Shown: in pieces, positions 45,924 through 60,900 of the stretch | Numbering within the stretch: position 1 is the first letter of the stretch | Layout: each line of letters opens with the position of its first letter | Source: Vanessa cardui | Taxonomy: Eukaryota; Arthropoda; Insecta; Lepidoptera; Nymphalidae | DNA length: 64,000 bases | NCBI RefSeq assembly: GCF_905220365.1 | Contig: NC_061129.1 | Location: forward strand, 6,758,803 to 6,822,802 | Reading direction: 5' to 3' | Notes under the pieces: model-generated | Database searches by the model: none | Told to the model about the DNA's origin: nothing | Seen by the model: only the letters and a program-made list of their open reading frames with translations | Made by a program: the position numbers and the translations under genes

Positions 45924-48900
45924 GTATTAATTAAGTTCAATATTATATAATATTCTAAATGTTATCTCAGTTATGTAAAAATAAATATAACATGTAATAT
46001 TGCGTATCAGATACATGCCGCCTGTGACCCCATCGCAGTGGCGTACGACTCGACTGGCAGACGCATTAGGAGCCGCGTGTCCGCAAGTGCCTCCTGCGGC
46101 CGTACCGCGTGAAGAAGCGTTGCTCCTACATCCGCGTGCTCGTATCCGTCAACTCGAAAGATTATTGCCCATGCTCGTGAACCAGAGCGAGGATTGTCTC
46201 TACGTGAACCTCTATGTTCCTGTTAACGGTGAGAATAAAGCACCTTCAGTTCAGTTTCCCTAATAAAATAACAATCGCTTTGTTCAGCGCTGACATTTTT
46301 ATTTCAGTTACTTTTTTTCTATAATAATTATACTATATTATTAACAAGAATAATTTATTATTGGCTTGACGAATATATGTAGATATAGCTTTTTTTCTTT
46401 TAGCTTTGTAATACTTTTTATTATTTGCTTATAGACATAATAATTTTTTTTACGCATAATATTGAAATATAATTTTGTAACCAGTTAAAGCTAATTCGTA
46501 GTACTTGAAGCATGATCTCAATATCAATGTAGACTTCATGTATGTTGTATACTTTATGTTACGGCCCGATAATATCAGATGTGGGTATCGTATTCGAGTT
46601 GCCGCATATTCCCCTGATACAGCTTTGGAGAGGAATGTATGAATATTGCAAAATTCAACGCCTATTTGTAAATTAGGTGCCTGTGGCTAATATATTTTAG
46701 TAAACTATCTTTAACACAGGTGTCAATGTACTTAAAATGTATCTCTATTTTTGTGCTTAGATTTATAATATAAGGCATTGGCTTTTTAAATTTTGTTTTT
46801 TTTTGAAAAATTATTAATGATAAAACATTCTCTTTAAACACATGTCTTTGTATAGCAGTAGATCATATTAGTACATACTACATCTAACAATCATATAAAG
46901 TAATTCCAGAATAAAAAAACACATTACGTTAAACATGATCGACGAAAATTGATGAAGTGAATTTAAGTATGTTGTGTCGTGTTCCAGAAGGTTTATATTT
47001 ATAATGAAACAATCGTATTGTAATTGAACTGCTTCTGTTGGGATGACGATTCAATGAGTTTTCGGGCGCCCTTTAATCCTCGCCAGTTATTCATTATTTA
47101 TTCAAAGCATTTCACCACAAATTCACAGACCGTTAAATAAGCCGCTTTTCAAATATGTATCATTCTGCTATTGGCGGGTTATAAATTTAAAATGTTTTAT
47201 ATATTCATTAGAATCGTTATTTCTAATAAAAAAATTTAGGCATCATAGCTTTAATATTCATGGGTTTTAATATTTATTTCATTGGACGTACGTTATACTC
47301 AATTAGGATATATCATATTCATGAAATAATTAATAAGTATAAATAATAAGTAGTGATCTATTTATCATATATAAAATAGTATTCTTTGTTATTTTTTGGA
47401 ATACTAATTCGTTTTTTATTTCCCTTTAAATTTTTTCAGCATTTCAATTATTAATGAATATTTTTCAAAATTTTTAATCAGTTTTATATTTATTTGTTCT
47501 TTTTTCATAATAATTAGTACACGCAGTACAGTTTTATTATAAATTATATATTCAAGGTACAAGTAAAGCCTTATAGCTTGGATTGTAACCGTAAGAAACC
47601 GTTTAGTGGTCCAGTTATTAGATCAGTCTCGAAAGTGCATTTATTAAAATAGAATCATCAAAATCGATTTGCGATTCATAATCAATGAACATATCAAGTA
47701 AGATACATACAAAAAATATCAGCTAAATATAGACTCATTTTCTAACAACAGTTGACAATTGAATCACACTAACTGAAAGCAAACTTAATTAATTACATTT
47801 TTTCCTTGCAATTGTAGACTAAGTGTCAGTAAACTAAACGAAGAGAGGAAAATGTAAGTGTTATTCTTTTTAAAACTATTACTAGGAAGTGTGATGCTTG
47901 TTTTAATTAATTAATGCAATTGTACAATTTCGTTACTTCTACTGACGTACGTACAGTAAACTATTTGTATTTTTTTATTAATATCTTAAGCACTTTGTTC
48001 GAGCTCATAACATTACTGGTTCATTTCATTACATAATATCATCTTTGACCTCAATGCCCAAGAGAGCACGACCGTGATCGAAGGCTAGCCATTATTAATT
48101 AAAAAATATATTATTATTTTTTTCTGACTTACTGTAAGTAGGTAACTTTTATGATGTGTAGTATACTTATAAATACCTACATATACCTATACACACAAAT
48201 ATACTTGATTTATCAGATTATAGCATTATAAAAACTCAAATGATTTGACCAAAGCATTCACTGTTAAAAGTTAGAAAATAATTATTATAATATCACTGAA
48301 AATGAAGTATTTACGTTCTAAAGTATGTATGTCCTTTACTCTAAGAAACAGATACGAATATATGACGTAAGTCGTAACACGTAAGTTTTTAATGGGCATT
48401 AATATGAAATCCTTTTAAAAGGAGGCTGTAATAATTATCCATGAAGAGCTGAAGAGTGAAAACCAAGAGCCATTGAGAAGCATATACCCTGGCAGGAAGA
48501 GGGGCGGCGTAAAGGGTGTCGAGGCCTCAATTCCGTAGTGCATTGCAGTGCATATTGCTCCCTGCAAGCAGTGCGGAAGTGAGGCAGAGACCTCCTTGAG
48601 CAACGTGACGTCAAGCTCGTGCAACTAAAAAAAACAATTAAGAACACTCGATGGAAAATTCCAATGAAGCTATTGTGGAAGCAACTATTTAACCTATTAA
48701 TTTACTTTCTGTGAGAATTTTAATACCTTGTCGTGCTGCTGTATGTATGCGTCCTAGTTTGAAAACTATATTCATTTTATTTATGCTTATATGCTATTGC
48801 TATTGCAACTGAAAATAGTATAATTATTCTTTAAGGTATTTAATTAAACGACATTTATATATTTTAAATAATTATTCAGATAATATTGTTTCAATAGTGT

Positions 48901-51900
48901 GTTATCGTCATTAAAACGGTTCTTTATGTGAAAGCATATAGAGCATGTTAATTTTGATTTCACTACATCATATTTACTTCAATAGAATGTTAATATTCCA
49001 TTTCTCGTAATGACGGTCCTTTCTGCGTTAGAAAATTGCTCTTCACGGTTCTTTAGACATTTTTAATACGCAGGTTTAGAAGGGGAGAGCGAGGGAGCAG
49101 GTCTGCCGTGCCTTGTGTTTGTGCACGGGGAGTCTTACGAGTGGAGCTCGGGTAATGCATACGACGGCACTACGCTCGCGGCACATGGAAACATCATTGT
49201 AGTTACTATCAACTTTAGACTAGGCGTACTTGGTAAGTAATTTACTGATAGCATTATTTTGAAGACCGCAAAGCTTTATTGTTGACAAAATATACGTATA
49301 TCAAAACTATAATTTCATAGAATGTCTTAAGGACCTCGTAAAATCTACACAATATCTTCGATCTACACAGCTCTTGTGTATTTAAAGTTCAAAGTAAACT
49401 TTAACACCTACTCGTAATATTGGAAAATCGCTTTGAGCTCTTCCTTGCTTGAGGCTAAGCAGTAACTACTGAATTTATGAGAACTTACAAAAGGACTCAA
49501 CTTTTTAATTAATTATCGACGTCTTGCACTCAATAGAATGAAAATATTTACATTTAACAATGTTTTAATTTAACTCTTATTTTAAATTCTTATTTTAGCC
49601 TGGAATTGAACTCAAGCTTACAATTCAATATAAGCTTGTAATTAATCTTTAAATCAAGCATAACTTGCTTAACACACAATAAGATGTAACACATTTTAAA
49701 CAAACAAAGTATATTGAATATTATTTTCAGAATAAAATAATAACTCAAGGACTTGCTGACGTTAAAACAATTGACGATAAAAAGACAGTATAAACCAATT
49801 CCTAAAGCTTAAGTGATGTGTCTGTATGATGTAGAAGTCACTTATTTCTATCTACGATTATATATATTTTTTGATCGTAATACTCAACTCAAACACACTC
49901 ACACTTCCAATCGATCAAAACAAAGTGTTACTGGTTAGCGGTAGTTTTATTGGGCAGCGGGTAATACCCATCGCGACGGTTCTTACGCGTATGATTTTAG
50001 GATTTAACTTGTACATCTCTGTCATATGAAGTATACATGTACAATATTTAGCCTGGATCTTAATAGGACGTGTTACGCAAAATCGTGGTCATTAATTAAT
50101 ATGGAAATGGGAATGTCCGATAGTACTCACTGATAAGTGATCCCGGGCTTGTCGTGACGCGCGGATGGCATCGCCCGCAAATTGACGCATTTGGTGCGAA
50201 TTACCCGCATGCGTTGTTATACGTCACCATACAAGCCATCAACAACGTGTTAATGTTTATCACGAAATTGCAGACATCAATTACGTCATATTAAATAACA
50301 TTTGCTTTGTTAACTCTTTACCATCGGCCTTAGACTTTAAATCTAATCATTTAATATCTATGGTCCGACGTTTTTATTAACAGAAATAAAAGTTGTAAAT
50401 GTTATTTTGAAAAATTTAACCGTTCTACTAGGTTTTCTCAAGACTGGTGCTAAAGGATCTGCACAGGGTAATTTCGGGCTAATGGATCTCGTGGCTGGCT
50501 TACACTGGTTGCGAGAAAATTTACCAGCTTTTGGAGGGAATCCTGAAAAAGTTACTCTCATGGGACACGGCACTGGAGCAGCGCTAGCCAATTTTCTTGC
50601 CGTCTCTCCCGTTGCCAGAGGTTAGACGTTTTTTGATAACAGCTTTTTAGAAATGGTCTCAATTTTGCAAAATATTCTGTACAAAAAATTATATTTCAAA
50701 AACAATTAACTCTCGGAATTTAATTTTCACAAATTCTCTTGTTCTTTTAAAAAATGATACAATGAAATAAAATTGTGAGGGTTCGCTTTCGTAATCGCCA
50801 TTACCGAGACCGCGTTCTCCACAAATAGCAGTCGTTCACGAATGATGCATGGGTCTCCTTTTGTTTATAATTAGACCGGTTCATGGCAGATTTCATTATA
50901 TTTTCGTGTCAAGAGCCTCTTTTGGACCCTTCGTCACTTAATGTAATTATGATAGCTCTCGGTACAGGTACAAAGCTAAAAACCTAATATAATTCGATTA
51001 ATTTGACAAAAAGCAAATAATTAATAATCCCAAACAATCCCTTTATTCGAGGTAATTGCTTTTCTTTTATTAAAACCAAAACGTGTTTAGCCAATAGATT
51101 TCATTAGGCCGTTGATCCTTCTCGGAAATAACGAAATTAAATTATCTTATCTGTTTCAGAACTACTGAAGCGCGTCGTCTTGTTAAGCGGGTCGGGGCTT
51201 AGCTCATGGGCGTTGCAGAGGGAACCGCTCACGATAAAAAGAAAGGTAGATTCGCTACATTAAAAACGTATAAAGTGTTTGCTTTGAGTGAGCTGCTGAA
51301 AGTCATTTAAGTAAATTAGTTAACCTAATCTGTAAGCACAGTTTTGTATGGGCTTTATTTCACTAAAATCTTTTTCCTGTAGCTACTCGTACATCGTTCA
51401 GTTTCACTGCAGTAATGTTTGTATGTATTTAAATTTACTCTTAGGTAGCGGAGCAGACCGGGTGTCATGGGGATTTACTTGAAGACGATTTGGCGCCATG
51501 TCTACGCAACAAGCCGCTCGCCGAGCTGCTGGCCATTCGGCTCGATCCGCCCCGCTTTTTACCTGGATTTGCGCCATTTGTAGACGGAACTGTTATCGTG
51601 AATCCCTCTTCCGTAAGAAAGTTACCAAACTGAAATTCGTTGTTTATTAGACGCTCCATTTATTTCCAATAGCTTTTACAAACGTGCAGTATTAGTTTGT
51701 ATTTGATGCTGTAACTATTTTTCTTTAAAAATGTTTGCTTTAAAATAGAACTATTAGGTTTTATGAAGAACGTTACGTATTTTGTTTCGTTAAATATTTA
51801 GTAGTTTTATATACAATACTCTACAAATTATTATGAAGAAGATATATGCTTCTGTGAAGATCTAATAATATAATAATATGAATACAAGTAACTTACTCTT

Positions 51901-54900
51901 GTACTTTCTAAACCTGGCTAAACCACTGAACTTAAATAGTACCAAGAATAATTTTATGTTTTATCAAAGAACACCTTACTTATTGATGTTTTTAAAACAT
52001 CACAATTACATGGAAATGATTAATAGTAAAAAAGGAATAGCAGTAGAGGCGTTAATTAAGTTTTACCTGTAGGCACCTCCGCCGAGTGACAATTCCCGAC
52101 TTGGCGCGGGTGCGGCCGCCGTGGCGAGCGCTGCGGGACACGAGCTCGCCGACTTTCCGCACAGGGAGCTATTGTTCGGTCTGACCACAACAGGTAACTT
52201 GTTATAAATAACGAGCTAATATGTTTCTATGATTTTATTCTTTAATATATGCATAGCACAAAGGCGGGTTTTGTTTCAGCGTAAAATTATAATACGAATA
52301 AAAATTACTACTTTACTATTTGAATATGAATGTAACTAGAAATAAAATATTCTTTAGTCAGTTTTACAAGATTTATAACATTTTTTATGCTCCGTTCCAT
52401 GAAAGGTATACGAAAATTATTATAAAAATATTAAATAAACTTTAGATTAGATAGGGAATAAGTTTAGACAAATTTACACTTGAGCTAAGTTTTTACAATA
52501 AAACTCCGCCAATAACTATGAAAAATGGTTCAACATTTTAGGAAACTCTCCCACTTTTTAATTAAATATGAATGCCGCGCGCGCTCATAAATTTATGCAA
52601 ATGAATGACATGCCATTACTTGCAGAATCTTACTTGGAATTCAATGCTCAAGACTTGGAGTTTGGCTTCAACGAGACTCGGCGGGACCGCATTCTGCGCA
52701 CCTTCGTCCGTAACGCCTACTACTACCACCTCAATGAGATTTATTCCACCCTCAAGAACGAGTACACGGACTGGGACAAACCTGTGCAGAATCCGCTTAG
52801 TGTACGAGACGCTACGCTAGAGGTAAGTTTTAATTTATTCTAAATCGGAAAACACGATGTTACTTTTATTGAAATAAGAAACAGCTTGCTATTTCATATA
52901 AATTATTGTAAACTTATATTATTCTTTCATTTTTTTTCAGCCTTTAGACATTTAAGTTTTTTGATGTTAAGGTAAAGTTTCTAAAATTAAAACAAAGTTT
53001 TGTTTAATGAGTGCCAAGTTTTCTTCTGAAACCTTGAAATAAGCCTCCATTATTTTCGTTTATTTTAATATAAAATTTAAAACAACTCAGACGTGGAAAA
53101 TAAATTTCACTTTATCTTTTCACTTCCAACGGAAATATCTTGTATTCGTGCGTTCTACGATCCATTTTTAACGGTCATTCTTTTGTTCTCTGGTTCCAAG
53201 GGCGTAGGCGCAAGAGGTGGAGGCCCAATTCGCTGTACGTGACCCTAGGCGTGATGATTAATGAACTACGTATTCGTCGCTGACTTTCTTTTCATTTTTT
53301 TAAAGTGATAACCAAGTAGTTATCGCTACCGCTATTGAATTCATCACGTTAAAGAGAAAATATGACAAGTTTTTCATTCCTGAAGATTAATCCAAATAAT
53401 GTAATACATACTTTTTACTTCACTCTTAAAACCACAATGATTATTATTACCGTGATTGAAATAACGTGTAGGAATAATATAAATATAATATTACTTTATA
53501 TTATTATTATTTTTATACATATAAAATAATTTAAATTAATTTGTTTGAAGTGCAAGTCGCGATATGTATTTTAATATATTATTTTCTTCAAAACAAAAAC
53601 AAATTGTTATAATCAATCAAGAGGAACTGCATTAGGGACATATTTTTTATGTTTATTGCTTTATGCTTCAAGAGGCTTAGGGAGGAACAGTATTTTCTGG
53701 TTACTAGGAATAATACTTAGGGAAGAATTGTAGTAAATTGTCATCGAAATGTCATCAAATCATCGAAATTTGCTTTTTATTTTCGAAAGTTCTCAAGTAA
53801 TCGGTTTTAAAGGTAGGGTAGTAGTTGAGATAAATTTACATCAATATTCCAAATTAGGTGTATATAATATATCTAGTTCTGATAACCAAAACTATCGTAA
53901 ACCTAAGAAAATGGGTAAGGCAAGCGTCCAAGGGTCTGTAATATCCGGAGCGCAGAAAACTTTAAAAAATGCTTCAGAATATCAAAGGCCTTGTATGTTT
54001 GACAACTATTTATAATTTATTTACTTTTTTTTTATAAAGAAACGTGAAGCATTCTGATAAAAAAGTATTGTAACAGATAAAATAAATAAGAAAGACTTTA
54101 GCTTTTACCAGCGTAAACATCAGAAAATATTCTATAGTCATTTGAATTATTTAAAACGGTAAAATTATATACGAAGACAGTTAAACACAGACAACTAAAT
54201 GCAGACTAGATAGAACTAGAGAGATCAGCCATCGCCATGTCGTAGCTGTCGTTCCGGTATCACAGACGATCTTAATTTAAGCCTCAAGCGGTTTTCGCAA
54301 CTCATCGATCGTTCTTGTGATGTACAAAGGAACTTAATGACGCTCGTGTACGTTGAATACAAGATGGCAACCTTAAAAGGCTTTGTTATAAAATACTTTT
54401 ATCTTCAATGAAATTTATGATGCCATCAACATCATAATTAATTCGTTATCTTTTTATGGTGATTTTTAAAAATTAACGAGTTTTAATGTAAGGACCATTA
54501 ATTATCCTTTACTGCTTTATAAAACTGTCCATTTAATACAAAGTCATTTGAAGATATATTTAATAAGCACTTAAAAATTCTTTATTAGGCGGCCATTTTG
54601 AATTAGATGATGGCGTGTAGAGGCAAAGAGAACATTCTCAATTCAAAAACGTGTCTTATAAAAAGTAAATAATAGTTCAACAACTATTCAGAATGTCAGT
54701 TGCATAGGCACATGGTATGAATGCAGTAGTTGTTAAGTTCTGAGTTAGAATATTTAATATTTCTGGTGACAGTTTATTATAGACAGTCGAGTATAAAATA
54801 ACCGCAAATATTTACGTTGTAGTTTCAAGATATAATACGTTTATTAATTGTTTTGTATTTACTGTTTAATTTTAAAATGTTTTACATATTGTAATAATTG

Positions 54901-57900
54901 AAAAATAATGGGCAATTTGCGTGATAAAAGTTGTCGAAGAGGGCGTAAATTGAAATTTACCTTGTTGCTTCTGTGCGCTACGATTAATTTAACATTTTGA
55001 CGGATACTTTTTCATATGTAGATAAGGTTCCACTTACCTCCACACTCCATAATTTAGTTTTGTATATTGGTTGGACGATAGCTTAAAAATCTATCACAAT
55101 ATTTAATCTTAATATATATTGAAGAGAAATTATATACAAGCTTTTGAACGAGTTGTATCTATAAGTTTTTTTTTATAAAGATATATTAGTTTTTATATAA
55201 TGGACGTGACGTAGACACAGCAATTTTAACTTGACCCAAATAAAGATAAATAATACGTGGGTAACGTATATTTATTTTACCTAAGACGGGTAGTACTGTT
55301 TATACAGTTTTAATTATTTTACTTTATTGTTAAATGTTAGTCAAAAATAATTAATTTGTTCTGAGTAAGATTTCAATCAATTGTTTCGTTTAGGAGAAGC
55401 AATTAAGGTTGTTGTTATATTTGCGTCTAATTAGACACGAATAAAAATTGTTTTATTTATTGGAATGAGTTCAATATAAATATATGTCGAACCATCAAAA
55501 TGTTTAATTAGGATTTATTTACTTTTTATCGTACATGCTCGCAACGCCTGTATGACGTAGAAGAGCACATGAGCAAAAGTCATGATCACGACTAAACTTA
55601 TATTTTGAATATCATCATGTCTGATGAGTTGATGCCTAACTACTCGTTATACACTGGGTGGTAGGGCTTTGTGAAAGCCCGCCTGGGTAGGTACCACCCA
55701 CTCATCAGATATTCTACCGGTAAATAACAGTACGCAGTATTGTTCTGTTCCGGTTTGAACTTTGAGGGGTGAGTTAGCCAGTGTAACTACAGGCACAAGG
55801 GACATAGCATCTTAATTCCTACGGTTAGTGGCGCATTGACGATGTGAGGAATAGTTAATATTTCTTACAGCGTCATTATCTATGGGTGATGGTGACCACT
55901 TACCATCATTTGGCTCTTATGCTCGTCCACCAACCTATTCCATTAAAAAATATAAATATATTTGTCTTTATATTTTATATAAAATATAATGACAAATAGT
56001 AATTATTATTGCCGTTTATTAAGTAAATAACTGTAAGTAAATTATTTAATGCCTATTTCAATAAATAATAATTAGTGTAGATTCACGTTTGATAGTATAC
56101 GACCTAATAGACTGTAAAGTGATAAATTAATACACGTGACGCGAATAAAAGCCGAATTTATTTCGGATTGCGTTAATAAAGTTCATAGTAACAATCGTCC
56201 TTTCCGCATTTGCAATTTGAATGCGTTAATTCTGTTTGACTGTGACAGACGTGCCAAAACATGTTCCGGTTAATACATTCTATGAATTGATTAAAATATA
56301 CTCAGTATAAATTTATTTTATATGCCAAAAAAAAAATAATGAATTTTAAAGCACGTAATTTAAAATATTGCAGCCTCAATCGGTTGTAGGGCTTTGTGCA
56401 GGCCCGCCTGAGTAGTTAACATCCATACATCATATATTGTACAACCAAACAACAATAATTAGTATTGTTGTATTTCATTTTGGAGGCAGCGTAATTACAG
56501 ACACACCGGAGATAATATCTTATTTACCAAGGTTGTTTGCGTATTGGTGATTTAAGAAGTGGTAAATATATCTTACAGTACTAATATGGCCATAACCATT
56601 ACGTGGTCTATTATTGCCTGTTACCGCTTACCCATACTATAAAATTAAATCAATACTCATCTGAATGATGAGTTCGCAGCAATGTGATATCCAAAAACAC
56701 AGGTTTAAATTCCAAAACTGTATGTCGTACCCACTCTCAAGCTTTCTTTTGACTCTATGGAAGAAGTTCTTAAACAATTAGTAACTTCTTGAAAAACAAT
56801 TATTGCTTCTACTGATTAAGTACTAAAAACATACTAACTAAAATTGATGAATTAGTTTGCGAGTATTACCTATTCCTTGTTTATATCATGTATAAAATGC
56901 ATATTTAATTGATTTTCCGTAGTTACGTTTTTATAAGAAAAGTTCAAGGAGTTTTCTGGATTCCTATAAAAAATTATGAACCGTATAGTGATATATTCCA
57001 AAAGTTTTTCCGTTATACACTCTTCCGTGAAGATACCCTTTCTAAAACGGATAGCTATTCGTTTTGGAGCTGGCAGTTAGTTCGCTATTGCGCGAAGTCA
57101 TCGTCGCACGGGTAATTTTAATAAAGATATATTTTATATAATGCTTATAGTATAAATATTACACTAAAATTAGTAATATTCGCAGATATTTATTTGTTAG
57201 TATTTAATGAAAACCGCGTGTATCACCGATGTTCAAATAGCGTGTTACGTCTAAACAATGACTGATCTTGAAGTAGGTATAAACGTTAATTGTAGGTTGT
57301 CAAAGCGCTTCAAATACATTACCTTTGAAAATAAGTAAATAGTACATTTGGAGATTTATAAATGAAATATTAAGACAAAGTTATAGGGTGCAGGTCATAT
57401 AAAAAAGGCACGGATCGACAATTTTTGCTTGAGTATATTGACAGAAAAAAAAGCATGGCAAGCAAGCAAGCATATAGGTAATGTAGGTATATCCGTCACG
57501 AAACTGCATAAACAGTCATTCTTTTAAAAGCAATAAATAGACTTATGTTTAAAATGTTCAAAAAGCTATTTTTGTCTAAAGGGTATTTTTAAAACAATTT
57601 TTATAAAATATCCTGAAAAAATATTTCTTTAAAATATTTAAAAAAAAATAACCTTTAAAGAGTAATTTTAATACGGCGCTACGGGTCGGGACCAGACCCG
57701 TACAGGTCGTAGCGTGTTTATTTCGTTCACTTTGTGCACGATAATTAAGCGTACAACTTGTTGAAGGTTCTAAGCGACGGCCGGACCGCAGCTCCCTTGA
57801 TTAGACTCGGCTACCTCCATGCACTGCGCGGCGGTGTGACATATTTCACACATTTTCACCATCTCTCGCAGGATAAAGACTACCCGCAGGTAAATTAATT

Positions 57901-60900
57901 TTCTATTTTAGGATTACCTTGTTTAATTTATGGAAGTTTATTGTACACGTTTTTAGTTTTTTAATATAGCAATTGTATTCTATGATAAAATAATATTGTT
58001 TAGTTAAAATATATGTAAATACGTACGATATTGGTCTTACGGATTTTTTCTTGAGACGACTATCACATTTTATAAATTATTGTTATACTAAGATTTTGTA
58101 CGAAATTCCTTCACATATTTACTTAAACATTTTCATTACACATTAAAATATTTTTACAAAACCTATCCTGTACAAATGTTGGTTTGGTTAATTTCAAAAT
58201 TAATGCTTTAAAAGCATAAAAATATAAGTTTATTTTTGAATGTTCTTGTTCTTACTTTTATCGTGATGGTATAGTGGATAACATGTAGACTACAGCCTAC
58301 GTGGCTGTAGGGTCCAATTATTCTAGGCAATAAAAGAAATAGCGTTTATTTCTGTCTATAGTAGCAGCCCAGACTTAGAAAGATGTCAGTGAATAAATTA
58401 TATATCATGAATCCTAACCCTGATGCTAGTAGCCTTTTGTGCTACCATCTAATTACTCGATGGTCAGTGACATCGGCAGATTTACAATAGTGGGGCAACA
58501 TTTAATTATACAATGTAGTTTCTGCTTCGTACTTGGCTAATTCCTATTTAAAATAGCCACTAAAACTTTTCACTCATTTTAAAAATGTTGCTAGAAGAAG
58601 CTTTACTTGTTTAAAAAATATATAGCGCCCCGTTAGAAGAGAGTATGAATAAAAAGAAGAAAAATAAACTATTTCAAAATGAAGCCTTTCTTAAAATTAG
58701 TTTAGTCACGTATTCCTTTAATCCGAGTTGTACGTTAGTTTGTAAACGTAAAAGGCTTTGCGAGGAAATTAAATAAACTCGTTATAATCACAAAAACTTA
58801 ATAACTTAAGTTTAATAATGTAATACTAATAGGTCGCCCGCGATACGTCGCGTTTGTTCAAAATATTTTTTCGGAAGTTCGAAACCTGCGATAGGTTTTG
58901 TTTTGATGTCACTTCATTTTAAAGTGCAAGTCACTCATCTACATTTGGCGCAAAAGAGATGAAATCTCCTTTAAATATATTTTTTTAATTTCAAATAGTA
59001 TACAATAGTTAGAGTGTATACGTTTTCTAGGCGGCCAGTATCTTTTGTCCTCTCTCTAAAATTAATTATTTGTTAAATCGTAACAATTTAGTAAATTACA
59101 ATCGAGAATGGTCTTTAATTGCTGCACATTGATGGATAAAATAAGACCATAACCGGTCTCACAATCGTCGAAAATAATATAAAATAGATTTTTTTTACTT
59201 TTAATTTTCGAATTTTAGAATCTATTCTGAAGTTACTTCAGAATAGATTCTAGGTAGCCGTTTATCTTTTCTAAGCGCTTGCAATAATTCATCACAAACA
59301 GACGAATTATGATTATATGATAATAATAAAACTGGGATAGAATATAAATTTGCGTATTTTAATTTTCTTTCGTCATACCTCTGAGATATATAAATGAATG
59401 TTCTTTTATTTTAGTAAAATAACTTATATTATTATACAAGTCCTTGAATTATTGTATTTACAAAGTAAAATCTTCAGTTTAGCCCACGAGGATTTATTTT
59501 TATAAATAATAAGACGTTTGTGCCGAAATAAAAAGTGAAAATCGAAAAGTCCAGACGATTAAGCTCAAGGATTTTAATCGAAGATAACGGCTATAAAGCT
59601 AGACTTACACGATTGAATCGGATAAATTTATCCCACATTTGTATACATACAGCCAGGTGAAAATTCTCCAAAACTTTTGTTTTCATACGTAGAACAAATT
59701 TTTCCTTATATTCATAATCATTTTGACCTTGAAACAGAACACAATATAAATGTATAAATAATTTAATTCAAATTAATAAATATATTGGGTTTGCATTCAG
59801 AACCTTATAAAATTTATATTTTATGTGACTATTCATTTAAGTTAGATACTAGACAAGACACGACATTTTTCTGATTTATCTCATTTTTATAAATCTTAAG
59901 ATTGACCGATTGATGGTTCCGTAAAAACAGTAGAATTATCTTTTAATGAAATTAAAATCTAACGCTATTTGAAGCTACGTTAAAATAATTATCCTATGTT
60001 TATTCGTAGCGTCCAGGCTCTGTTCACGGCGAGGAGCTTCCATATTATCTTGGCATGCCACTATCACTGTCACACCACCAGCAAAACTTCACGCAGCTTG
60101 AACAAAGACTGTCTAAGCTGTGCATGCACTACCTCGCGAATTTCGTGAAATATGGGTAAGACTTTTTTTGTCTATAGCAAATATCAACACAGTGTAGGAT
60201 AAATAAAAACCATTCAGCGTCGAAAATAAAGCTGTTAGATATTGAACGAGTAAGCATTCGTAGCAAATAACCAGATTCTACAAAGTGGTTGACCTCTAAC
60301 AAACCATCGTTGGAACTCGAAAATTAAACTGTAACATTGCTACGGTGTAGACTGAATAAAATGAAGTTTGGGATATGCTACGAAGGTGAGACTATTTAAT
60401 TTGAAAGACTTTAATCAAACTCCAATTAATTAAATAATTTAGTTGTTAAATTTTATATATGTTAAGTTTTAGTTTTGATCGTTGTAAATGGATTAATTAA
60501 ATTAATATTATAAAAATATCTTATTGATTCAGTTCTGTTGGCTCGACTGGCTTTTATAGTGTCACCGGTGAGAGCGTCTTTATATAAAAATATAGTACGA
60601 ATATCTGTGTTCGAATAAATAGTAGACACATTTGTCATCATTACTGAAAGTGTGTGTTAAATTAAATTTCAAAAGATTTTTTAATTATTAAATTGTAATA
60701 AAATTTGACAGACTAACATTTAGTTTAAAACTTACTTATATTTATTATATCTGTAAAAAAACAATAAAACTCAATAATAACTTTATCTTGTCGGTTTATT
60801 ATATATTATCATTTTTCAGATAACATAAAATGAAATCTAAGCTCAGATTGCTACTTTACAGTAAATTAAGAGTGTAGATTACTTTATATTCCGTTTAATT

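Larger units (their letters stand above)
52823..57766. other. Neuroligin intron 8 (4.9 kb)
   Basis: The largest intron within the coding part. It holds two family B copies (55656-55941 and 56381-56635), open frames without domains at 53749-54015 and 56909-57115, and a GC-rich nested palindrome at 57677-57714 close to exon 9. Confidence 0.6.
57890..60009. other. Neuroligin intron 9 (2.1 kb)
   Basis: AT-rich. It contains a tRNA-like SINE (58263-58480) and a near-perfect palindrome (59216-59252), both listed. No nested gene is seen. Confidence 0.55.

Noticed and set aside
53749..54015. An 88-residue plus-strand protein in intron 8
   Set aside because: It has AT-rich, low-information composition, no domain, no splice context, and lies inside an intron of a contiguous neuroligin alignment.
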